In this document: one piece after another, positions 51,209-58,810 of the stretch
Numbering within the stretch: the stretch's first letter is position 1
Layout of the letters: every line of letters starts with the position of its first letter
Source: Spirosoma arboris
Lineage (GTDB): Bacteria; Bacteroidota; Bacteroidia; Cytophagales; Spirosomataceae
Assembly: GCF_009754945.1 (NCBI RefSeq)
Contig: NZ_WPIN01000017.1
Span: forward strand, 1 to 64,000
Reading direction: 5' to 3'
DNA length: 64,000 bases
Position numbers and translations under genes: made by a program
Notes under the pieces: model-generated
The model's database searches: none
Seen by the model: only the letters and a program-made list of their open reading frames with translations
What the model was told of the DNA's origin: nothing

Positions 51209-52444
51209 ATGAAAAAATACCCATTTGCGTTCGTTTATTCCCTACTCCGCAATCGACTTGGGCTTATAAACGATAACCTACTAACAAACGACCAGAAGTC
51301 GTCAGTTAGGCTGGTTGTTTGCCCGAATCCACTCCCGACAATTCATCCTACACGCCGTTGGCCATTAATCGCTGTGATTGGGCTGTTATCATTGAATAGC
51401 TTAAGTAGTTGTGACAGTACAGCTCAGAAATCGGAGGAGACAGCTACCTCTACAGAACGGCAGGAAACGAATCTATTGGCTACAGCAGCCTTCGATACCG
51501 CTAAATACGAGAACGCCAGCAATGAATTAAATTTAACGGGTAAGATCACGTTCAACCAGGACCAGGTTGTAAAGGTATTTCCGCTGGTAGGTGGTCACAT
51601 AGAGACGCTTAAAGCTGATTTAGGTGATTACGTCAAAAAAGGTCAAACGCTGGCAGTAATCCGATCGGGAGATTTGGCCGACCTGGAGCAGCAAAGTGTA
51701 GAAGCAAAAGGTCAACTATCTGTAGCCCAGAAAAATCTGCAGGTTGCCGAGGATATGACCAAAGCCGGTCTGAGCTCTCAACGAGAACTGGTAGCTAGTC
51801 AGGAACAATTGCTGGCCGCCAAAGGTGAAGTAAACCGCGTAAATGAACGGCGTCGGATTGTGGGTGGAAATGGAGCCGTTTATATTGTAAAGGCCCCGGT
51901 AAGTGGCTTCATTGTCGAAAAGTCAGCGTCACAAGGTATGGAACTTCGCTCCGACGATCCAGAAAATTTATTCACCATCTCGAACCTCGACCATGTCTGG
52001 GTATTGGCAAACGTCTACGAATCAGACTTGTCGAATGTGAAAGAAGGCGATCAGGCAACAATTACGACCCTTTCCTACCCAGATAAAATCTTTCGTGGTC
52101 GGATTGACAAAATCTTTAACGTACTCGATCCCGACAGCAAAACACTTAAAGTCCGTGTTACACTTGATAATGCCGATTACAGACTCAAACCCGAAATGTT
52201 TGCCAATGTGAGCGTTACCTACGCAGGGCACGACAAACGGGTAGCTATTCCGGCAAAGGCTGTTGTATTTGATAAAAATCGAAACTTCGTGGTCATGGTC
52301 AACAATAAGAATCAACCTCTTGTACGCGAAGTAGACATCTACAAGTCGATTGGTTCTAAAACGTATTTATCGGGTGGCTTAACTCCCGGCGACCGTGTCG
52401 TTACGAACAACCAGTTGCTAATCTATAACGCATTGGGGAACTAA
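51209..52444 (+). CDS. RND efflux periplasmic adaptor (CusB/HlyD type)
   Basis: A 411-residue membrane-fusion protein. It has the barrel-sandwich segment GGHIETLKADLGDYVKKGQTL (first lipoyl half), an alpha-hairpin (about 145-205), the second lipoyl half VKAPVSGFIVEKSASQG, a beta-barrel (about 245-325) and a membrane-proximal domain. CusB-type adaptors link an RND pump to an outer membrane channel, often for metals. No pump or TolC gene is nearby. Odd: a lipobox-like LSSC (Cys68) is preceded by about 50 extra residues, while no internal Met begins a normal signal peptide, so the true start may be a non-ATG codon or the N terminus may be unusual. Confidence 0.87.
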   Translation: MKKYPFAFVYSLLRNRLGLINDNLLTNDQKSSVRLVVCPNPLPTIHPTRRWPLIAVIGLLSLNSLSSCDSTAQKSEETATSTERQETNLLATAAFDTAKYENASNELNLTGKITFNQDQVVKVFPLVGGHIETLKADLGDYVKKGQTLAVIRSGDLADLEQQSVEAKGQLSVAQKNLQVAEDMTKAGLSSQRELVASQEQLLAAKGEVNRVNERRRIVGGNGAVYIVKAPVSGFIVEKSASQGMELRSDDPENLFTISNLDHVWVLANVYESDLSNVKEGDQATITTLSYPDKIFRGRIDKIFNVLDPDSKTLKVRVTLDNADYRLKPEMFANVSVTYAGHDKRVAIPAKAVVFDKNRNFVVMVNNKNQPLVREVDIYKSIGSKTYLSGGLTPGDRVVTNNQLLIYNALGN

Positions 52445-52449
52445 ATGAA

Positions 52450-52488
52450 TTTAGTAAACGCGGAGCGGCCCGCCCCGTGTTTACTAAA
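52450..52488. repeat. Inverted repeat between convergent adaptor and oxoprolinase genes
   Basis: TTTAGTAAAC (from 52450) pairs with GTTTACTAAA (to 52488), with a GC-rich centre GCGGAGCGGCCCGCCCCG. It spans the 52-bp gap and is a likely bidirectional 3'-end hairpin. Confidence 0.75.
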
Positions 52489-52496
52489 TAGGATCT

Positions 52497-55400
52497 CTAC
52501 TCTGTCTGCAATCCAGCCCCTCCGCCCCCTGGTGTTTCAATTCGAATGCGTTCCCCAGGCTGCATCACTCTTGTGAAAATACCCGGTAAGCTTTCTTCCT
52601 GGCTGTTAGTAAAAATCAGCGTTTGACGACCCGTTTCTCCTGGTTTGCCGCCGTTTATTCCATAGGGAGCTACTACTCGATGTTGGCTCAATAGGGTTGC
52701 CTGTACTTGTTCCAGAAATTCAATTTCGCGAATAATACCATCGCCCCCACTCCACTGCCCCGCTCCCCCAGAACCTGTACGAATAGCAAACTGATGCAAA
52801 CGCACAGGATAACGTCGTTCCAGTTCTTCAGGATCAGTGAGTTTAGTATTTGTCATGTGCTGATGTACCGCTGAGCGCCCATCTGCATACGTAGTAGCCC
52901 CTGTTCCGCCACCAATGGTTTCGTAATAGCCAAATTGATCCGGGGTCGCGCTCGACTTACCGAATAGAAAATTATTCATGGTTCCCTGACTGCAAGCGGC
53001 TAAGCCGAGAGCCTTTAGTAACGTATCGACCAACCGTTGACTAACTTCGGTATTTCCGCCTACTACAGCCGGACACAAGGCAGGATCGTCGGGAAAAACT
53101 GGATTGAGAAACGATGACTCAGGCAGCAATAAGTCGACCGGAGCCATTAAGCCTTCATTCAACGGAATATCTCGCCCACACCATAGCCGGAGTACATATA
53201 AGACCGCGCTGTACAAAATGGAAATGTTAGCGTTAAGATTGTGTGGATGTACACCAGATGTTCCCGAAAAATCGAACTGAATTCGTTGCCTGGAGGAATC
53301 GTCAGCCACGCGAATTTCCAAACGAATCTGATGCCCATCATCCAATGCTTCTTCGGCTCTGTATATGTTCCCGGCTAATGGCTTCAGAACAGCCGAAATG
53401 GCATCAGTTGCCGATTGCTGCAAGCGTTTCATATAGTGCCGCACCGTTGGCAGACTATATTGACTAACAAGCTGACAAAGTGCTGTTTCTCCTGCTTTCA
53501 ACGATGCCAGTGCGGCTTCTATGTCCGCTCGGTTCTCGGCTAAAGCACGGCTCGGATAAGGAGCTTTTGTAAACCGTTCGGCGAGTTCGTTTTCCCACAA
53601 AAACTGCCCGTTCTTTACGACGTACATTGGCTCTAACACGACGCCTTCTTCTATCAATGATACGGCGTCGGGAGGCATTGATCCAGGAACTTTACCACCA
53701 ATTTCAGCATGGTGCGCCCGGTTAATTACATAGCCAATCAACTCATTCGCATCGGTAAAAACACCACTCAGCAACGTCACATCGGGAAGATGAGAGCCGC
53801 CATATTTCGGATGGTTCGTAATGACAACATCGCCCGGTTCAAGTGTAGGCATGGCCGCCAGAACCAGACGAGCACACACACCCAAACTCCCTAAATGAAC
53901 CGGAATATGCGGGGCATTGGCGACCAGTTCGGCATTGGCATCGAGCAGGGCGCATGAAAAATCGAGCCGCTCCTTTACGTTGACCGAGAAGGCGGTACGC
54001 TGCAATTGGGCGCCCATTTCTTCGGCAATCGCCCGGAAACGCTGTGTAAAAAGTTCAAGTTGAATAACCTCATTTGATTCGATAATTGATTCTTCTTCGT
54101 CATCAGCAATGTAGTCAACAAGGGCATTCTTGTTTGCCTGAACAATTAGTCGCCAGCCGGACTCAATGAAGGCAGAGGAAGTTGTATTAAGCAATAGCGC
54201 TGGCCCGCGAAATGTATCTCCTTCACTTAGTTGCGTCCAGTCGTAGGCTGGGTAGACATCTGTCTGGAAGGCTGGCGCAGCATGATGATGACTTACTGAT
54301 GAGCTACTTACCGGATTTTCGCTGCTTACTGTGCTAACAATAACTCGTATACTCTCTAACTCAATAGGCTTATCTGCAGGAAAGTGGCCATAGAGGTGCT
54401 GGTATTTTTCCCGAAAGTCGTCTTCCAGATTGTCACTAATTGGAATGTCAATAGCTGATTCCTGCCCTAACAAACGCAGGAACAGCGAAATGGCTTTCGT
54501 TTCAATAGATGCGTTAGCCCCAACATCTTCCCGCAAGGCCCTTGTAGCCGTTTGGATCAAGTCGTCAGCCAGTGCTGGTAGTTCCGCATCAACAACAGAT
54601 AAAGGTTGTAAGACCGACCGTGTGGCCATTCGCTCAATTTGCGCCTGCCCAATTCCGTAGGCACTCAGTAATCCACCATCGAACGGTAGAATCATCTGCT
54701 CCATACCCAGCAGTAGGGCAATCGCGCAGCCGTGGAGCCCACCTGCCCCCCCAAAAACTAATAAACCATACTCTTTGGGGTCGAAGCCTCGTGCTACTGA
54801 AATCTTACGAATGGCTCCGGCCATCGTCTCATTGGCAATCCGCTCAAAACCACGCAGTACCGTCAATGGCTTAGGCTGATTACCAGTTTTTACTTCGATT
54901 TGCCGGATGACTTCTGACAACGCATCCTGTGCTTTTTGGGGAAATACAGGAATACCAAACTGTTTTGGGTGAAGTTTACCCAGCAGCAGGTTTACGTCTG
55001 TAATAGTCAGTAAAAGAGGCTGGCCTGTTGCAGTGGCCCCATAACAGGCTGGGCCAGGGTTAGCTCCTGCGCTCTGTGGTCCAACTCGCAATTGGGAGCC
55101 GTCGAACCAGCACACCGATCCACCGCCAGCGGCCACGGTTTCAATAGCTAGCGAAGGCAACTGTAAATCGAAAGGGCCGATTTTGGTCGTAAACCGATAA
55201 TCAACTCCACCTTGAATTCGGGCAACATCGGTACTTGTACCGCCCATATCGAGGATTAACACGGGCTGATTGGCAGCTATAGCAGCGGCTCCAATGACAC
55301 CTCCAGCCGGACCACTCAGCAAACTATCTTTGGGTTGGAACAAATCAGCCCGAACCAACCCTCCCGAACTGGTCATAATCCGAACGTTACCACCACCCAG

Positions 55401-56252
55401 TTGCAGTTGCACATTGTCCAGATAAGATCGCATAACCGGCGTCAGATAGGCATCCACAACGGTTGTTTGTGTGCGAGATACGTACTGAGGAGTTACCGAA
55501 ACCTGGCTTGAACGAGTTATATAAGTAAAACCAGCCTGCGTCAGAGCCTCATGGAGTTGACGTTCATGTACTGGATTTCGATACGCATTCAGGAAGGATA
55601 TGGCTATAGCATCTGGTTGCGCTTCCCGAATTTGTTCAACTAATTCTGCACTAGTTTGAGTCGATAAGGGGGTCAGAATTTGCCCGCTGGCAGCTATGCG
55701 TTCGTCTACTTCCAGTACTGTATCATAGAGTACTTCGGCAGGGGGAATGGCTAGTTGGAACAGATCTGGGCGTTGCTGCGTCCCGATTTTAAGTAAATCT
55801 TTAAACCCTTTTGTCACAAGCAAGGCTACACGACCACCTTTGCGTTCGAGTAGGGCATTAGTGCCTTTGGTTGTTCCTAGCCGCATTTCCAGAGGTGGAA
55901 ATGGTCGGTTAACGGGTGTTTGGGTTAAGAGTCGAGCCGCTAAGACGGGAGCTTCTTCGCCCGTAAAAAGTTCGACAGTGTGTAATGTGTACATCTTGTC
56001 GGCATTACGAAGCTCCAATACTCCATCAACCGTCAGCGATTCTATCGTAAAGACCTCATCTGTCTCAATAACCCGCAGTTGATACCCGTCAAAAATAGGT
56101 GCCGTTAGCCAGGGAGCCACAAGTTTGCCCGCTATCAACTGTCCTCGCAGGCGACTACTGCTCAGCACTTTGGTTCGGCGCAAATTTCCATTTGGGTCAA
56201 GAGCGAGGCCGTCTGTAAAGGTGCCGCCCGTATCAATCCAGATTTGGTACAT
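52497..56252 (-). CDS. 5-oxoprolinase (fused hydantoinase A/B)
   Basis: A 1251-residue ATP-dependent 5-oxoprolinase-type enzyme that opens 5-oxoproline to glutamate. The HyuA half (about 1-690) begins YQIWIDTGGTFTDG, the ATP-binding start of the family, and has LILDMGGTSTDVARI. The HyuB half (about 740-1251) has VNVKERLDFSCALLDANAEL and ITNHPKYGGSHLPDVTLLSG. The fused form is like that of eukaryotes and many bacteria. The C terminus ends with a glycine-rich block (RIETPGGGGAG) as in the family. It lies 3 bp after the DeoR regulator gene, so they form one operon and the regulator probably controls it. Confidence 0.93.
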   Translation of the reverse strand: MYQIWIDTGGTFTDGLALDPNGNLRRTKVLSSSRLRGQLIAGKLVAPWLTAPIFDGYQLRVIETDEVFTIESLTVDGVLELRNADKMYTLHTVELFTGEEAPVLAARLLTQTPVNRPFPPLEMRLGTTKGTNALLERKGGRVALLVTKGFKDLLKIGTQQRPDLFQLAIPPAEVLYDTVLEVDERIAASGQILTPLSTQTSAELVEQIREAQPDAIAISFLNAYRNPVHERQLHEALTQAGFTYITRSSQVSVTPQYVSRTQTTVVDAYLTPVMRSYLDNVQLQLGGGNVRIMTSSGGLVRADLFQPKDSLLSGPAGGVIGAAAIAANQPVLILDMGGTSTDVARIQGGVDYRFTTKIGPFDLQLPSLAIETVAAGGGSVCWFDGSQLRVGPQSAGANPGPACYGATATGQPLLLTITDVNLLLGKLHPKQFGIPVFPQKAQDALSEVIRQIEVKTGNQPKPLTVLRGFERIANETMAGAIRKISVARGFDPKEYGLLVFGGAGGLHGCAIALLLGMEQMILPFDGGLLSAYGIGQAQIERMATRSVLQPLSVVDAELPALADDLIQTATRALREDVGANASIETKAISLFLRLLGQESAIDIPISDNLEDDFREKYQHLYGHFPADKPIELESIRVIVSTVSSENPVSSSSVSHHHAAPAFQTDVYPAYDWTQLSEGDTFRGPALLLNTTSSAFIESGWRLIVQANKNALVDYIADDEEESIIESNEVIQLELFTQRFRAIAEEMGAQLQRTAFSVNVKERLDFSCALLDANAELVANAPHIPVHLGSLGVCARLVLAAMPTLEPGDVVITNHPKYGGSHLPDVTLLSGVFTDANELIGYVINRAHHAEIGGKVPGSMPPDAVSLIEEGVVLEPMYVVKNGQFLWENELAERFTKAPYPSRALAENRADIEAALASLKAGETALCQLVSQYSLPTVRHYMKRLQQSATDAISAVLKPLAGNIYRAEEALDDGHQIRLEIRVADDSSRQRIQFDFSGTSGVHPHNLNANISILYSAVLYVLRLWCGRDIPLNEGLMAPVDLLLPESSFLNPVFPDDPALCPAVVGGNTEVSQRLVDTLLKALGLAACSQGTMNNFLFGKSSATPDQFGYYETIGGGTGATTYADGRSAVHQHMTNTKLTDPEELERRYPVRLHQFAIRTGSGGAGQWSGGDGIIREIEFLEQVQATLLSQHRVVAPYGINGGKPGETGRQTLIFTNSQEESLPGIFTRVMQPGERIRIETPGGGGAGLQTE

Positions 56253-56255
56253 AGG

Positions 56256-57008
56256 TCAATTAATCAGCGTAATACCTGCCTGTCGATAGGCTGCTACAAT
56301 AGCAGCGTTCGCTTCCCTGTCTGTAATCAACACATGGAACAGGCTTAATGGCGCAAAATAGAGGTATTTGTTGGTTTCTAATTTCGATGAATCGCAGAGC
56401 AGGTAAACTTTTTCGGTTTGTCGGGCCATTGTTGTCGCTGTACTGGCTTCCTTCTCGCTGTTAGCACTCAGACCATGCTCCAGCGAGATTCCATCGACAC
56501 CAATAAATGCCCGATTAGCCCGATAACGGGCCATATGTTCTTCTGCTATCAGCCCATGAACCGCCTGTCGCTCTTTATCAACTTCGCCACCTACCAAATT
56601 GACTGTCACTTCTGACACCATCAACTCAGCCACAACGGGTAGCGAGTTTGTGATCACAGTAATACGCTTATTTCGGATGAAAGGGCAGAGCCTAAACACG
56701 GTGCTGCCACAATCCATGAAGATCACATCACCTTCCTGAATTTCCTGTGCCGCCAATTGGCAGATATAGTCTTTTCGTTCAGCATTAACAGCAGTCTTGT
56801 TGGCAAATCGGTGTTTGTCGGTAGCTAAGCTCACTTTCATGGCTCCCCCCCGTGTTCGGTAAAGCAGGCCTGAAGCTGCCAATTGAACCAAATCACGGCG
56901 AACGGTCATCTCCGACGTTTGTAGTAATTCAGCCAATTCGCTCACATCAACTGATCCTTGCTCTTCTACCGTTTGTACAATAAGTTGTTTCCGCTGTTGG
57001 AAATTCAT
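56256..57008 (-). CDS. DeoR/GlpR-family transcriptional regulator
   Basis: A 250-residue repressor. It has an HTH (about 1-55; QRKQLIVQTVEEQGSVDVSE then SEMTVRRDL) and a DeoRC sensor domain (about 75-235) with GDVIFMDCGSTVFRL, TVITNSLPV and AFIGVDGIS. The latter usually binds a phosphorylated sugar. An upstream TTG (57032) is possible; ATG 57008 gives the usual N terminus. It is co-transcribed with the oxoprolinase gene and divergent from nudK across a 54-bp spacer with phased repeats. Confidence 0.93.
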   Translation of the reverse strand: MNFQQRKQLIVQTVEEQGSVDVSELAELLQTSEMTVRRDLVQLAASGLLYRTRGGAMKVSLATDKHRFANKTAVNAERKDYICQLAAQEIQEGDVIFMDCGSTVFRLCPFIRNKRITVITNSLPVVAELMVSEVTVNLVGGEVDKERQAVHGLIAEEHMARYRANRAFIGVDGISLEHGLSANSEKEASTATTMARQTEKVYLLCDSSKLETNKYLYFAPLSLFHVLITDREANAAIVAAYRQAGITLIN

Positions 57009-57036
57009 ACCCGATTTAGTTCTTTTGCTCAAAAAT

Positions 57037-57062
57037 AAACAAAATCAAACAATTTTAAACAA
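57037..57062. promoter_or_regulatory. Three AAAC repeats at exact 10-bp period, candidate DeoR operator
   Basis: AAAC occurs at 57037-57040, 57047-57050 and 57057-57060, each followed by AA. The repeats lie on one DNA face between the divergent deoR-type gene and nudK, and the last touches the nudK start codon. Direct repeats in such spacers are typical of DeoR-family targets. Confidence 0.45.
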
Positions 57063-57644
57063 ATGACTAGTGAACGAGTACAAATAACAGAGGAGAAATT
57101 ACTTTCTGATAACTGGTACATCCTAAAACGATTCACATTCAATTATCTGGGTAAAAATGGGCAGTGGACTACTCAACAGCGTGAGGCTTATGACCGGGGT
57201 AACGGAGCCACCATTCTGCTCTATAATCCAGAGGCTGATACGGTAATTCTGACTCGTCAGTTCCGCTTACCAACCTTCGTGAATGGCAACTCATCCGGAA
57301 TGCTCATTGAGTCTTGCGCTGGTCTACTCGACGATGAGCACCCCGACGACGCCATTCGGCGGGAAACGGAAGAAGAAACTGGCTATCGAATTCAGTCGGT
57401 AGAGAAAATTATGGAAGCTTATATGAGTCCAGGCTCAGTGACGGAAAAGTTGTTTTTTTACCTCGCTCACTACACCGCCGATACGGAACGGAACGCTGGG
57501 GGTGGCATTGACGAAGAAGAAATTGACATTCTGGAGCTGCCCGTTAGTCAGGCTATGGCCATGATTAAAAATGGCGACATTATGGATGGGAAGACGATTA
57601 TGTTACTCCAGTATTTGCGGTTACAACAGTTAAATCAAAACTAA
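57063..57644 (+). CDS. nudK: GDP-mannose pyrophosphatase-type NUDIX hydrolase
   Basis: A 193-residue NUDIX enzyme closely resembling E. coli NudK. It has the box AGLLDDEHPDDAIRRETEEE followed by TGY, then the NudK-specific blocks EAYMSPGSVTEKLFF, NAGGGIDEEEIDILELP and DGKTIMLLQYL. NudK hydrolyses GDP-mannose and other nucleotide sugars. It is divergent from the DeoR regulator and one base ahead of the DUF4406-type gene, forming a two-gene operon. Confidence 0.95.
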   Translation: MTSERVQITEEKLLSDNWYILKRFTFNYLGKNGQWTTQQREAYDRGNGATILLYNPEADTVILTRQFRLPTFVNGNSSGMLIESCAGLLDDEHPDDAIRRETEEETGYRIQSVEKIMEAYMSPGSVTEKLFFYLAHYTADTERNAGGGIDEEEIDILELPVSQAMAMIKNGDIMDGKTIMLLQYLRLQQLNQN

Positions 57645-57645
57645 C

Positions 57646-57993
57646 ATGCTCATTCTCATAGCTGGACCATATCGCTCTGGCACCAATGACGATCCTACCT
57701 TGATCGCGAAAAATATGCAGGCTATGGACGAAGCAGCCCTAGCCGTTTATCGACTTGGGCATACGCCGATCTGTGGCGAATGGATAGCCTTACCGCTAAT
57801 TCATACAGCCGGTTCTATTCAACTTGGAGATGCGATTTTCAACGAAATCTTTCATCCCGTCGCCATTAGACTCATCGATCACTGTGATGGGGTTCTCCGT
57901 GTGGGTGGCCCATCAGCGGGAGCTGATGAGATGATGCGACAGGCTGAACTGAAAGGGAAACAGACGTTTTGGAAGGTAGAAGAACTACACTAG
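57646..57993 (+). CDS. DUF4406-type protein, nucleoside 2-deoxyribosyltransferase-like fold
   Basis: A 115-residue protein. It begins MLILIAGPYRSGTNDDP, typical of the nucleoside 2-deoxyribosyltransferase-like superfamily, and has GHTPICGEWIALPLIH and CDGVLRVGGPSAGADEM, matching small DUF4406-type members. A nucleotide-related reaction is plausible given its close coupling to nudK (1-bp gap), but the product is not known. Its 3' end is followed by a REP-type palindrome. Confidence 0.78.
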   Translation: MLILIAGPYRSGTNDDPTLIAKNMQAMDEAALAVYRLGHTPICGEWIALPLIHTAGSIQLGDAIFNEIFHPVAIRLIDHCDGVLRVGGPSAGADEMMRQAELKGKQTFWKVEELH

Positions 57994-58008
57994 CTTTTAG
58001 AGTTTTTT

Positions 58009-58040
58009 AGTGGTGTCAGTTTTAAGAAACTGACACCACT
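58009..58040. repeat. REP palindrome on the left of the RAYT gene
   Basis: AGTGGTGTCAGTTT (58009-58022) and AAACTGACACCACT (58027-58040) form a 14-bp stem with a 4-nt loop. The GTGGTGTCAG head is the same as in the palindromes to the right of the RAYT gene. Confidence 0.85.
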
Positions 58041-58063
58041 GAAACCATCGTCACACTGACTAC

Positions 58064-58600
58064 TCAAAATATGTCTCGATAATGCATTAATTGCGATTTT
58101 CGGCGCTTCCCTTCATAAAAAGCAGCACTAGAAAATGGGTAATCAAGTGGATCACTTACTAAACCAGCCCGCACAGGGTTCGTGTGGATATACTCGATTT
58201 TAGTTTCGCAGACATCACGAGTATATAAATACACGTCATCATACCGATCAGTCCATATCTTAAAATGTTGAGTACGGTGTTCGTAACCGATCGACTGAAC
58301 CAACTCAACTTGTTGCGTCTGAATATGCTCTCGTAATTTTAGCGATGTAAACTTCTTAAAATCTCGCATGTATTCAATCAGGCGAGTTTCCACTTCGAAG
58401 AAAATTATAAAATGGATGTGGTTGTTCATCAATACATAGGCCAGAAGTTTTGCCTTGTATTTCTCATTGTAGAACTTAAAACTATCGAACAGTATATTGA
58501 AACATGCTAAATCATTTAAAAGTGGTAGGTGCTGGTAGCAGGTTGTTGTAATGAAAAAACAACGTTCTTCGGTTAGTAGCGTACGGTTGCGGAGACCCAT
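58064..58600 (-). CDS. REP-associated tyrosine transposase (RAYT, Y1/IS200-like)
   Basis: A 178-residue single-strand DNA transposase-like protein. The HxH metal motif is H61-I-H63 in LMNNHIHF; the catalytic Tyr is Tyr137 in KIEYIHTNPVRAGLV. The C-terminal DYPFSSAAFYEG is typical of RAYTs rather than IS200 proper. It is flanked on both sides by palindromes with a common GTGGTGTCAG head, the expected REP context. Such genes are single-copy domesticated relatives of transposases thought to propagate REPs. Full-length with both catalytic motifs intact, so probably active. Confidence 0.92.
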   Translation of the reverse strand: MGLRNRTLLTEERCFFITTTCYQHLPLLNDLACFNILFDSFKFYNEKYKAKLLAYVLMNNHIHFIIFFEVETRLIEYMRDFKKFTSLKLREHIQTQQVELVQSIGYEHRTQHFKIWTDRYDDVYLYTRDVCETKIEYIHTNPVRAGLVSDPLDYPFSSAAFYEGKRRKSQLMHYRDIF

Positions 58601-58666
58601 AGAAACGGACTTTTATTAGTGCGTTCTATAAGACGAATTAGAATGGATGAAGCCACATTAGTTGCA

Positions 58667-58801
58667 GTGGTGATTGTGGTGTCAGGTTCTTAAACCTGAC
58701 AAGTGAGGTTTCTCAAAACCTCGCGAGAATCGGAATTGCTACACGAGGTTTCTCAAAACCTCGCTGTGTCGGGTTTAAGAACCCGACACCACAATCACCA
58801 C
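58667..58801. repeat. REP cluster (BIME-like) on the right of the RAYT gene
   Basis: An outer 34-bp inverted repeat (58667-58700 and 58768-58801) differs at two positions. Each arm carries its own palindrome: GTCAGGTTCTTAAACCTGAC (58681-58700) and GTCGGGTTTAAGAACCCGAC (58768-58787). Inside are two copies of GAGGTTTCTCAAAACCTC (58705-58722 and 58745-58762). So four palindromes of two types are arranged A-B-B-A'. Confidence 0.9.
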
Positions 58802-58810
58802 AAGGTCATA

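Noticed and set aside
58681..58801. Could the repeats be a short CRISPR array?
   Set aside because: There are only two copies each of two palindromes, arranged as nested inverted repeats, with no unique spacers of constant length and no cas genes. REP/BIME structure fits better.
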